A DNA stretch of 10,506 nucleotides, taken from positions 1 through 10,506 of the forward strand of contig QNBY01000021.1 of NCBI GenBank assembly GCA_003644275.1, written 5' to 3'. Positions 1 to 6,355 of the stretch are shown here, one piece after another (position 1 is the stretch's first letter; every line of letters begins with the position of its first letter). The translations under genes and the position numbers were made by a program. The notes beneath the pieces were generated by a model. The model worked only from the letters and a program-made list of their open reading frames with translations, was not told where the DNA came from and did no database searches. The DNA comes from Planctomycetota bacterium. GTDB lineage: Bacteria > Planctomycetota > B143-G9.

Positions 1-363
1 CTTCACGTTCTGAGGCATGGGCGCGCTCCGAAAGGAAAACTGCAAGCCCCCCCGCAAGAACTTCATCTCCCGCATGTTCGGCTGGATGCTCCCCAAGGGT
101 CCCCGCAAGCTCGAGCTCTCCAAGATGAACATGATGGGCATGGGCGCCTCCATGATGAAAGGCGTGATGAGGAAACAGAACCTCATGGACCGCCCTCCCT
201 CATCGACACCGCCAAGGACCTTGGAGTGGAGTTCTACGCCTGCGAGATGTCCATGAACGTCATGGGCCTGAAGGAAGAGGAGCTGATGGACGGCGTGAAG
301 ATGGCCGGCGTGGCCACCGCCCTCGCCGACGCCTCCGAGTCCCGCGTCACCCTCTTCATCTGA
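1..363 (+). pseudogene. DsrE/DsrF-like (peroxiredoxin-like) protein, 3' part, broken by a stop and a frameshift
   Basis: The gene enters from the left edge. Reading from base 2 gives FTF-stop-GMGALRKEN, then KNFISRMFGWMLPKGPRKL and LSKMNMMGMGASMMK. This is the pattern of small DsrE/DsrF-like proteins, which belong to the sulfur-relay/sulfurtransferase fold. The TGA at 11-13 stands where relatives usually have an aromatic residue (Trp or Phe) in the T-F-W/F-G motif. The frame is lost again near 194-199. After that the other frame gives LIDTAKDLGVEF, EMSMNVMGLKEEELMDGV and a C-terminal VTLFI, ending at TGA 361-363. One missing base between 195 and 196 would restore DRPSLIDTAKDL. The family assignment rests on remembered motifs. 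Both lesions are seen directly, but I cannot tell a true pseudogene from consensus errors. A strong terminator follows. Confidence 0.75.
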
Positions 364-378
364 CCAGATTCCCCCCGC

Positions 379-414
379 CTCACCCCTCCCCCTACGGGGG
401 AGGGGTGAGTTTTT
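379..414 (+). terminator. Rho-independent terminator of the DsrE-like gene
   Basis: A perfect 14-bp stem (379-392 with 396-409) has a TAC loop and is followed directly by five T (410-414). It lies 15 bases after the TGA of the DsrE-like reading frame. On the minus strand the stem is followed by G-rich sequence, so it should work only in the + direction. Its C-rich/G-rich arms resemble hairpins that some genomes repeat between genes; only one copy is in this window. Confidence 0.85.
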
Positions 415-805
415 CTCTCACGCCTCTCTTCCCCGCTCCTTGGAATGCCGCTTCGAACGCGCCTCCCGCTCCGCACGGAAGAAAGTTCGATTCGCCGCGG
501 AAGGGAGCCGATTCGTCCTCCGCTCCCCGCACCGCAACCTGTCCCCGGCGACGTTCCCCTTTCCGCGCGCCGGACCCCTCCCGCCTGCGGGATGCGCGCG
601 GCTGCGAACCCGTCCCGCTCCGCGCCTGCCCGCCGCCCGCCGCGCCCCGGCGGGAAAACCCGCCCCAAAAACCGCGCCTCGACCACGCTGGCGCCGCGCG
701 GCCCCGCTTCCGCTTCCGCCGTTCCCTCTCGGAGCCCCAGCACATCGGCGGGATTGCGGGCGTCTTCGACGTGAAGCGAGTTGAACCCGCTTCCGGCGTT
801 CCCTC
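415..805. other. 390-base stretch without a convincing gene
   Basis: The stretch is C-rich on the + strand and G-rich on the minus strand. Open frames exist on both strands (for example 392-745 minus and 405-893 plus), but their products are low-complexity runs of Arg, Ala, Gly, Pro and Ser with no recognisable motif. They look like by-products of the base composition. I find no tRNA, RNase P, SRP or tmRNA signature. The G-rich minus strand matches the coding-strand bias of the flanking genes, so this could be the remains of a third gene after yraN; that is inference. Confidence 0.5.
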
Positions 806-811
806 TCAGAG
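710..811. repeat. Imperfect 25-bp direct repeat, two copies 77 bases apart
   Basis: Bases 710-734 and 787-811 match at 23 of 25 positions; the differences are 719 versus 796 and 731 versus 808. The second copy covers the stop codon of the YraN gene (806-808). Between them lie 52 bases of unassigned sequence. It may record a local duplication at the 3' end of yraN, or simply reflect the low-complexity composition. Confidence 0.55.
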
Positions 812-1171
812 ACCTTTCAAATGGCGCGTCACCCGCAGCCCGTCCGGCCCGCCTTCCACCGCCACCACGTCTATGCGCCAGGGATGCCGGTAGAGCCGCT
901 TCGTCTCCACGTAGGACTCGCCCGCCGCCGCTATCCGCCTCAGCTTCGCCTCGTCCACGGCGTCCTCCGGCGGCACCGTCCCGCTCGTCCTCGTCTTCAC
1001 CTCCACGAACACTATCTCCTCGCCGTCCCAGGCGATCACGTCCACCTCGCCGGACGGAGAGCGGTAGTTCGTCTCCAGGACGCGCCAGCCGAGGCGCTTG
1101 AGGTAGTCGCGGGCCGTCCGCTCCCCGGCGTCTCCCGTCCTCTTGTTCCTGAAGCGGTCGAGGATGCTCAT
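806..1171 (-). CDS. yraN: YraN family protein (UPF0102), nuclease-like fold
   Basis: A 121-residue protein of the usual YraN length. It belongs to the UPF0102 family, which has a PD-(D/E)xK endonuclease-like fold; its cellular role is not settled. Visible core motifs are GERTARDYLKRLGW (residues 16-29), NYRSPSGEVDVIAWDG (35-50) with the Glu42/Asp44 pair, and VFVEVKTR (54-61) with Glu57 and Lys59. Together these give the acidic-acidic-ExK arrangement. The C-terminal WRIDVVAVE strand is also typical. The ATG at 1171 overlaps the upstream stop in an ATGA junction, and an AAGGAG lies 11 bases before it, which points to translational coupling with the 409-residue gene. No intrinsic terminator is evident downstream. 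An imperfect copy of its last bases lies at 710-734. Confidence 0.93.
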   Translation of the reverse strand: MSILDRFRNKRTGDAGERTARDYLKRLGWRVLETNYRSPSGEVDVIAWDGEEIVFVEVKTRTSGTVPPEDAVDEAKLRRIAAAGESYVETKRLYRHPWRIDVVAVEGGPDGLRVTRHLKGL

Positions 1172-2397
1172 GTCAGTTTCAGCTCCTTCATTATCAGGAA
1201 CCAGCGCAACAGGTCGCCGAACTCGAGCTCGCTGCGGAAGGTCTGCGCCCGCCAGTCGCCCGCGAAGCCGTCGTAGGCGAGCATGTGGCCGCCGTAGCTC
1301 ACGAAGGCGTTTTCGGCCTTCCTTATGGTCTTTTCCGCGAGCCATTCTTCCTTTCCCTTCGGCGGCGCGTCCTCGCCCGACCTGTAGGTATAGGGCCTCA
1401 TTATGCTGCCCTTGCCGTTGTCGAAGAGCCAGGCCACGAAGGGCTCGCGGGTGATGAAGACTATGTACTCGGTGAAGACTTCCTTCCTCTCGTGGACGAC
1501 GGAGGGGGGGACGACGGCGTAGTGGCCCCAGCCGGTGGGACGTATCCTCCCGCCGCCCGGCTTGCGCACTTTCTTTTCCTCCACGAACCGCACCTTGGCC
1601 GCGGCGAAGACGTGCACGTCCTCCCAGCAGATCTCGACGGGCGGGCGGCCGAGCATGGAGGTGAGCAGCAGCTTGTCGTCCTCGGGCTTCAGGGAGTGCG
1701 CTTCCTTCACCTCCGGGACGAACCGCTCCATGAGCGAGGCCGCGAAGTGGAAGGCGGGAAGTCCCATGTCCTGGAGCACGTCCACGGCGGCGGAGGCGGC
1801 GTCCGCGTCGGGGAACTCGCGGAAGACGATGCCGGAATGAGGCTGGAAGTGGGTCGTCACGTCGGCGAGGGGCACGCCGAGGGCGTCGGCCACCCTGTCG
1901 CAGAGGGGCGCGGGGGTGAGGTCGGCGAAAGCGGCGAGGGCCACCATCTGCCGTTCGCCGCGCGGGTTCCCGTCGGGCTCGCGGAAGGCGAAGAGGCGCT
2001 CCAGCTTGTCCAGCTCCGCCCGGACGGCTTCCTTTCGGGGAAAGGGGAGGGCGGAGAGGGCCTCGAACCACGGTTTGGCCTCGTGCGGCTGGAGCAGGCG
2101 GCGCGAGAGGATAACGCCGAGCCTGAAGGCCGCGTCCAGCGCGGCGGGCTCGCTGTCGGCGGACAGCTCGTCGGGCGAACCGGCGAGCTTGCCGTACAGT
2201 TTCGAGGCGAGCAGGAACTGCCTGCGCTCGGCGGCGAGGGAAGCCGCGGCGGAGACGAGGTGGGGCGGGAGCGGCTTTTCGGGATGGAAGCGCAACAGCA
2301 CCTCGGCCGTCTCGAGGGCGTACTCCGGCCGGTCGTTCTTCAAATCGTCGGCGAGCATCGCGACGAGCCTCGCGTAATCGGTAGTGAATTTCCTCAA
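1168..2397 (-). CDS. Uncharacterised 409-residue protein with N-terminal helical repeats
   Basis: I do not recognise a named family. The start is a TTG at 2397, six bases after a strong GGAGG (2404-2408); the first in-frame ATG is 13 codons later and lacks such a site. Three regions can be seen. Residues ~5-135 are amphipathic helices resembling TPR-type repeats (YALETAEVLLRFHP, FLLASKLYGKLAG). Residues ~150-220 form a small alpha/beta-like module whose pattern recalls the ClpS/L7-L12 C-terminal fold; this is a weak impression. Residues ~225-409 are beta-rich and aromatic (GHYAVVPPSVV, EYIVFITREPFVAWLF, DLLRWFLIM). There is no signal peptide or membrane segment, so it is probably cytoplasmic. 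It is the first gene of an operon with yraN. A run of seven C (1504-1510 on the opposite strand) lies in the coding sequence. Confidence 0.85.
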   Translation of the reverse strand: MRKFTTDYARLVAMLADDLKNDRPEYALETAEVLLRFHPEKPLPPHLVSAAASLAAERRQFLLASKLYGKLAGSPDELSADSEPAALDAAFRLGVILSRRLLQPHEAKPWFEALSALPFPRKEAVRAELDKLERLFAFREPDGNPRGERQMVALAAFADLTPAPLCDRVADALGVPLADVTTHFQPHSGIVFREFPDADAASAAVDVLQDMGLPAFHFAASLMERFVPEVKEAHSLKPEDDKLLLTSMLGRPPVEICWEDVHVFAAAKVRFVEEKKVRKPGGGRIRPTGWGHYAVVPPSVVHERKEVFTEYIVFITREPFVAWLFDNGKGSIMRPYTYRSGEDAPPKGKEEWLAEKTIRKAENAFVSYGGHMLAYDGFAGDWRAQTFRSELEFGDLLRWFLIMKELKLT

Positions 2398-2414
2398 GGG
2401 GCACCTCCGGCGGG

Positions 2415-2443
2415 ATTATACCTTTTCCTACGCGCGGTTTCCA
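2415..2443 (-). promoter_or_regulatory. Sigma70-type promoter of the 409-residue gene/yraN operon
   Basis: On the minus strand a perfect TATAAT (2415-2420) lies 17 bases after TGGAAA (2438-2443), which matches TTGACA at 4 of 6. The -10 box is only 17 bases upstream of the TTG start, so the transcript would have a very short leader containing little more than GGAGG. Confidence 0.6.
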
Positions 2444-2501
2444 GCGGCGCTTCCGGTTGAGAGAAAAGGACGGAAAAATGGTGAAGATTCGGCGAAAAAA
2501 G

Positions 2502-2530
2502 TTGACAAATCTTTCTTTCCGGGTAATATA
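2502..2530 (+). promoter_or_regulatory. Sigma70-type promoter of the DUF3800 gene
   Basis: A perfect TTGACA (2502-2507) is followed after 16 bases by TAATAT (2524-2529), or after 17 by AATATA, inside an AT-rich patch that reaches 2533. A run of six A just upstream (2495-2500) could act as an UP-like element. It is divergent from the promoter at 2415-2443 and leaves a leader of roughly 70 bases before the DUF3800 start. Confidence 0.65.
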
Positions 2531-2566
2531 TAAGTGCGGTTGGAGGGCTGCATTACGCGGTCCGCA

Positions 2567-2594
2567 GGGCGTTCGCCCGCCAGCTGCCTTTTTT
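2567..2594 (+). promoter_or_regulatory. Hairpin plus six-T run in the DUF3800 leader, possible attenuator
   Basis: GGGC (2567-2570) pairs with GCCC (2575-2578) around a four-base loop. An outer GCA/TGC pairing is possible with a bulge, and six T follow at 2589-2594. It resembles a weak intrinsic terminator placed between promoter and start codon. The stem is short, so this is tentative. Confidence 0.25.
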
Positions 2595-2608
2595 GTTTAG
2601 GGGGCGGC

Positions 2609-3376
2609 ATGTATCTATTGTATTTGGATGATGCCGGATCGGTCAGGAACAAAGAGGAAGAGTACTTGGTGTTGGGCGGGGTATGCGTCAGCGAACAACA
2701 AGTCCACTGGATGACGGAGAAATTGGACGAGCTGTCGGCCACAATATCGCCTGAACGCCCGGAGGAGGTGGAGTTTCACGCTTCGGAGATATTTTCCCGC
2801 CGCCGGTCCGTCTGGAGGAGGATGGACAAGAAAGAGGAAGCCCAGGGAGTGATAATAGCCGTCCTCAAGGTGCTGGTGGAAGCGTTCGAATCCGCACGCG
2901 CTTTTGCCTGCGCCGTCCGCAAGGCGGATTATGCCGATGTCGATCCGATGGCCGTCGCCTTCGAAGAAATGTGCAACAGGTTCGATCTCTTTCTCGGCCG
3001 TAAGAGAAGGGAAGGGGACCGGCAAAGAGGATTGCTCATCATGGATAAAAGCGCCTACGAGGCGACTTTTCAGCGTCAATCCTACGAGTTTCGGACCAAA
3101 GGCACGAGATGGGGGAAGCCGAAGAACCTGATAGAAACGCCTCTGTTCGTGGACTCGAGAGTTTCCCGCCTCGTTCAGCTCGCCGACCACGTCGCTTATG
3201 CCGTGTTTCGCAGGTACAACGCGAAGGACGCCAAGTATTTCGACGTAATTTCCTCCAGGTTCGATCAGGACGAACGCGGGATTCACGGTCTGGTGCACAA
3301 GGTGAAAGAGTATCACAAGTGCATGTGTCCGGCCTGTCTGAGCAGACGCATGGGCCAGAGGGCGGAGCAGGCCTAA
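2609..3376 (+). CDS. DUF3800 domain-containing protein
   Basis: A 255-residue protein with the DUF3800 pattern, a family predicted to have an RNase H-like fold but of unknown function and often found in accessory DNA. Visible motifs are YLDDAG (residues 5-10), EVEFHASEI (53-61), LLIMDKS (142-148) and VQLADHVAYAVFRRYN (189-204). Asp7/Asp8, Asp146 and Asp193 are candidate metal-binding acids. I chose the ATG at 2609 because the YLDDAG strand normally sits at the very N-terminus and AGGGGG precedes it; an in-frame GTG at 2534 would overlap the promoter region. The C-terminal tail has HKCMCPACLSRR (236-247), a small Cys cluster that might bind metal. The gene has its own promoter. It is visibly less GC-rich than its neighbours (32 of 60 bases in 2641-2700, against 44 of 60 in valS 4201-4260), which suggests acquisition. 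Confidence 0.88.
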   Translation: MYLLYLDDAGSVRNKEEEYLVLGGVCVSEQQVHWMTEKLDELSATISPERPEEVEFHASEIFSRRRSVWRRMDKKEEAQGVIIAVLKVLVEAFESARAFACAVRKADYADVDPMAVAFEEMCNRFDLFLGRKRREGDRQRGLLIMDKSAYEATFQRQSYEFRTKGTRWGKPKNLIETPLFVDSRVSRLVQLADHVAYAVFRRYNAKDAKYFDVISSRFDQDERGIHGLVHKVKEYHKCMCPACLSRRMGQRAEQA

Positions 3377-3392
3377 CGGCGGCGTTTGCGTT

Positions 3393-3420
3393 TTGACGGG
3401 GGGGGAAAGCGGGATACAAT
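3393..3420 (+). promoter_or_regulatory. Sigma70-type promoter upstream of valS with a poly-G spacer
   Basis: TTGACG (3393-3398, 5 of 6) is followed by a 16-base spacer and TACAAT (3415-3420, 5 of 6). Eight consecutive G run from 3398 to 3405, into the spacer. Transcription would start near 3427 and give a leader of about 145 bases before valS. Confidence 0.7.
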
Positions 3421-3454
3421 CGGGGCTCCAGGCTTACCGAAAGGCAATCCCGTC

Positions 3455-3562
3455 ATGAAGGAAAAGAAAGAGACCGGCCGGTTGGGCGCGAGCCGTTTCC
3501 GGCTGAAGAGCCGCCTCATCTGCAGGGACCGCTGTTTCGTCCTCGTGGCGAAGGCGAGTTAG
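3455..3562 (+). CDS. Possible 35-residue upstream ORF in the valS leader
   Basis: An ATG at 3455 opens a frame of 35 codons that ends at TAG 3560-3562, giving a short basic peptide (MKEKKETGRLGASRFRLKSR...). Thirty of its 35 codons end in G or C, as expected of coding sequence in this genome. AAGG lies 10 bases before the ATG. The stop TAG is part of the TAGGA that serves as the valS ribosome site, so the end of its translation could couple to valS. It has only two Val codons, both near its end, so it is not an obvious valine-attenuation peptide. No homology is recognised; chance is a real alternative. Confidence 0.35.
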   Translation: MKEKKETGRLGASRFRLKSRLICRDRCFVLVAKAS

Positions 3563-3572
3563 GAACCACGCC

Positions 3573-6260
3573 ATGGCCCGCCCAAGGGAACTACCGCCCA
3601 AGTACGATCCTTCCGCGGTGGAGGACCGGATATACGCCGAGTGGGTGCGCAAGGGCTACTTCCGCTCGCGCCCCAACCCGGACAAGCCCAAGTACTGCAT
3701 AGTCATCCCGCCTCCCAACGTGACGGGCGCGCTCCACATGGGCCACGCGCTCAACAACACCATACAGGACATACTGATACGCTGGAAGCGGATGGCCGGC
3801 TACGAGGCGCTGTGGCTCCCCGGCACCGACCACGCGGGCATAGCCACCCAGAACGTGGTGGAGAAGGAGCTCGCCAAGGAAGGCAAGACGCGCTACGACG
3901 TGGGCCGCGAGGCGTTCGTCGAGCGGGTCTGGAAGTGGAAGGAGCGCTTCGGCAACAGGATAATCGAGCAGCTCAAGAAACTGGGCTCGAGCTGCGACTG
4001 GGAGAGGGAGCGCTTCACCCTCGACGAGGGGCTGAGCCGGGCGGTGAACACCGTGTTCGTCGCCCTCTACCGCGAGGGGCTCATCTACCGGGGCAACTAC
4101 CTGATAAACTGGTGCCCGCGGTGCCACACGGCGCTCTCGGACGACGAGGTCGAGCACAAGGACCGGCCGGGCAAGCTGTGGTACCTGCGCTACCCGCTCG
4201 CCGACGGCGACGGCTGGGTGGTGGTGGCGACCACGAGGCCGGAGACGATGCTCGGCGACACGGGGGTGGCGGTGAACCCGTCCGACGAGCGCTACCGACG
4301 CCTCGTGGGGCGCAAGGTGAGGCTGCCGTTCGTTGAGCGCGAGATACCGATAATCGCGGACGAGTCGGTGGATCCGTCCTTCGGCACGGGCTGCGTGAAG
4401 ATAACGCCCGCCCACGACCACAACGACTACGTGGTGGGCAAGCGGCACGATTTGCTCATGGTGAACGTTCTGGACGCGGACGCCACGGTGAACGCGAACG
4501 GCGGCCCGTTCGAGGGGATGGACCGCTACGAGTGCCGGAAGGCGCTGGTGGAGCGGATGAAGGAGCTGGGCCTGCTCGAACGCGAGGAGGACTACGAGCT
4601 GAGCCTGTCGGTGTGCTACCGCTGCAACACCGCCGTGGAGCCGCGCCTGTCCGACCAGTGGTTCGTGAGGATGAAGGAGCTCGCCGAGCCCGCCATACGC
4701 GCCGCGAAGGAGGGGAGGGTGCGCTTCCGCCCGGACCGCTGGGTGAAGGTGTACCTGGACTGGCTGGAGAACGTGCGCGACTGGTGCATCTCCCGCCAGA
4801 TATGGTGGGGGCACCCCATCCCGGTGTGGTACTGCGGCGACTGCGGGCACGTGAACGTGGAGGAGAGCGAGCCCAAGCACTGCGAGAAGTGCGGCGGCTC
4901 GAACCTGCGGCGGGACCCCGACGTGCTGGACACGTGGTTCTCGTCGGCGCTCTGGCCCTTCTCCACGCTGGGCTGGCCGGAACGGACGGAGGACCTGGAG
5001 TACTACTATCCCACCGACACGCTGGTGACCGACCGGGGCATAATCTACTTCTGGGTGGCCCGGATGGTGATGATGGGGCTGAAGTTCATGGGCCGCGAGC
5101 CCTTCTCGGACGTGGTGATACACGGCACGATACTGGACGAGATAGGGCGGCGCATGTCGAAGTCCCTGGGGAACGGGATAGATCCGCTGGAGATGATAGC
5201 GCTGTACGGGGCGGACGCGCTGCGCTTCTCGCTGGTGATGCTCACCACGGAGGGGCAGGACGTGAAGCTTTCGCCCAAGAAGTTCGAGATGGGGCGCAAC
5301 TTCACGAACAAGATATGGAACGCGGCCCGCTTCGCGCTGATGCGGATGCCGGAGGGGCTGGACACCTCCCGGCCGGTGCGGGAGGAATCGCTCGCCGTCT
5401 GCGACCGCTGGATACTGACGAGGCTCGCCGAGACGGTGGAGAAGGTGACGGCGGAGCAGGAGGAATTCAGGCTCAATCCCGCCGTGGCGGCGCTGTACTC
5501 GTTCTTCTGGAACGACCTGTGCGACTGGTACCTCGAAGCGATAAAGGCCGACCTGCACGGCGAGAGGGGCGGGGAGCGCAAGGAGACGGCGGCGCGCGTC
5601 TTCCTGTTCGTGCTCGATTCGGCCCTGAGGCTGCTCCATCCCTACATGCCGTTCCTCACCGAGGAGCTTTGGCAACGGCTGAACGAGCTCTATCCCACCC
5701 GCTCGCTCGACGGGAAGGGCAGGGCGGCGGAGAGCATAATGATCGCCCCCTGGCCCGCGGCGGAGGACCACCCGCGCTATCCCGCCGACGCGAAGGACAT
5801 GGAGCTCGTGAAGAAGGCGGTGACCGCGGTGCGCAACCTGCGCGGGGCGCGGAAGATACTCCAGAAGACGCCGCTTTCCGCGCTGTTCGATGCGGGCTCG
5901 CGGGAGGCGCGGGAGGTGCTGGAGCGCGAGGCCGACCTCGTGGTGAGGCTCGCGAACCTGAAGGAGATGAGGGTGGAGGTCGGCGTGGAGCCGCCCGCCC
6001 GCAGCGCGGCGGAGATAGTAGAGCCCATAGCGCTGTTCGTGCCCATGGGCGAGCTCGTGGACGTGGAGAAGGAACGGGCGCGGCTTCTGGCCCAGCTCGA
6101 AAAGCAGCGGAAGCTGATAGCGGCGGCGGAGCGGAAGCTCGGAAACGCCGACTTCCTCTCCAAGGCGCCGGCCCGCGTGGTGGAGCGCGAACGGGAGAAG
6201 CTCGCGGCGCTGCGCGAGACGGAACGCAAGATGGAAAAGGAGCTGGAGGCCCTTTCCTGA
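3573..6260 (+). CDS. valS: Valyl-tRNA synthetase
   Basis: An 895-residue class I aminoacyl-tRNA synthetase that charges tRNA-Val in the cytoplasm, full length for bacterial ValRS. The HIGH-type motif is HMGH (residues 55-58) within PPPNVTGALHMGHAL. The KMSKS-type loop is RMSKS (527-531), with Arg for the first Lys. The CP1 editing domain that clears mischarged threonine has TTRPETMLGDT (220-230) and GTGCVKITPAHDHND (271-285). Cys pairs occur at 181/184, 348/351, 421/424 and 437/440 and look zinc-binding. DWCISRQIWWGHPIPVW (403-419) is the usual catalytic-core motif. The C-terminus from about residue 825 is the heptad-like coiled coil of ValRS. The ATG at 3573 follows AGGA (3561-3564). Isoleucine is mostly ATA. 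A hairpin terminator lies downstream. Confidence 0.98.
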   Translation: MARPRELPPKYDPSAVEDRIYAEWVRKGYFRSRPNPDKPKYCIVIPPPNVTGALHMGHALNNTIQDILIRWKRMAGYEALWLPGTDHAGIATQNVVEKELAKEGKTRYDVGREAFVERVWKWKERFGNRIIEQLKKLGSSCDWERERFTLDEGLSRAVNTVFVALYREGLIYRGNYLINWCPRCHTALSDDEVEHKDRPGKLWYLRYPLADGDGWVVVATTRPETMLGDTGVAVNPSDERYRRLVGRKVRLPFVEREIPIIADESVDPSFGTGCVKITPAHDHNDYVVGKRHDLLMVNVLDADATVNANGGPFEGMDRYECRKALVERMKELGLLEREEDYELSLSVCYRCNTAVEPRLSDQWFVRMKELAEPAIRAAKEGRVRFRPDRWVKVYLDWLENVRDWCISRQIWWGHPIPVWYCGDCGHVNVEESEPKHCEKCGGSNLRRDPDVLDTWFSSALWPFSTLGWPERTEDLEYYYPTDTLVTDRGIIYFWVARMVMMGLKFMGREPFSDVVIHGTILDEIGRRMSKSLGNGIDPLEMIALYGADALRFSLVMLTTEGQDVKLSPKKFEMGRNFTNKIWNAARFALMRMPEGLDTSRPVREESLAVCDRWILTRLAETVEKVTAEQEEFRLNPAVAALYSFFWNDLCDWYLEAIKADLHGERGGERKETAARVFLFVLDSALRLLHPYMPFLTEELWQRLNELYPTRSLDGKGRAAESIMIAPWPAAEDHPRYPADAKDMELVKKAVTAVRNLRGARKILQKTPLSALFDAGSREAREVLEREADLVVRLANLKEMRVEVGVEPPARSAAEIVEPIALFVPMGELVDVEKERARLLAQLEKQRKLIAAAERKLGNADFLSKAPARVVEREREKLAALRETERKMEKELEALS

Positions 6261-6300
6261 GGGCCGCGTCGCAAACGGGCGGGAAGATAAGGAACACACG

Positions 6301-6334
6301 AAGAGGGGAGCGCGCGGGCGCTCCCCTCTTTCTT
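6301..6334 (+). terminator. Intrinsic terminator between converging valS and KamA-family gene
   Basis: A perfect 13-bp stem (6301-6313 with 6318-6330) with a GCGG loop is followed by TTTCTT overlapping the end of the stem (6329-6334). It lies 40 bases after the valS stop. On the minus strand, 25 bases after the stop of the KamA-family gene, the same stem is followed by a mixed G/T stretch without a clear U-tract, so termination in that direction is likely weaker. Confidence 0.8.
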
Positions 6335-6355
6335 CGCGTTTCGGGGATGAGGGGA

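Noticed and set aside
11..13. TGA read as tryptophan (alternative genetic code)
   Set aside because: TGA terminates valS, yraN, the 409-residue gene, the KamA-family gene, the symporter and the toroid-like gene, and Trp is TGG in valS. The same DsrE-like gene also has a frameshift.
470..505. A tRNA T-loop-like GTTCGATTC at about 485
   Set aside because: No matching acceptor stem, anticodon arm or CCA end nearby on either strand.
234..745. Minus-strand frames downstream of yraN as a third operon gene
   Set aside because: Low-complexity Arg/Gly/Ala products, no ribosome site and no recognisable motif; one frame runs into the DsrE-like gene.
1501..1510. G7/C7 run in the 409-residue gene as a programmed frameshift site
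   Set aside because: The frame is intact on both sides and the run simply encodes Pro-Pro; nothing suggests a second product.
2534..2608. GTG at 2534 as the start of the DUF3800 protein
   Set aside because: It would sit at the transcription start and add 25 residues before the strand that normally opens the domain; the ATG at 2609 has a better ribosome site.
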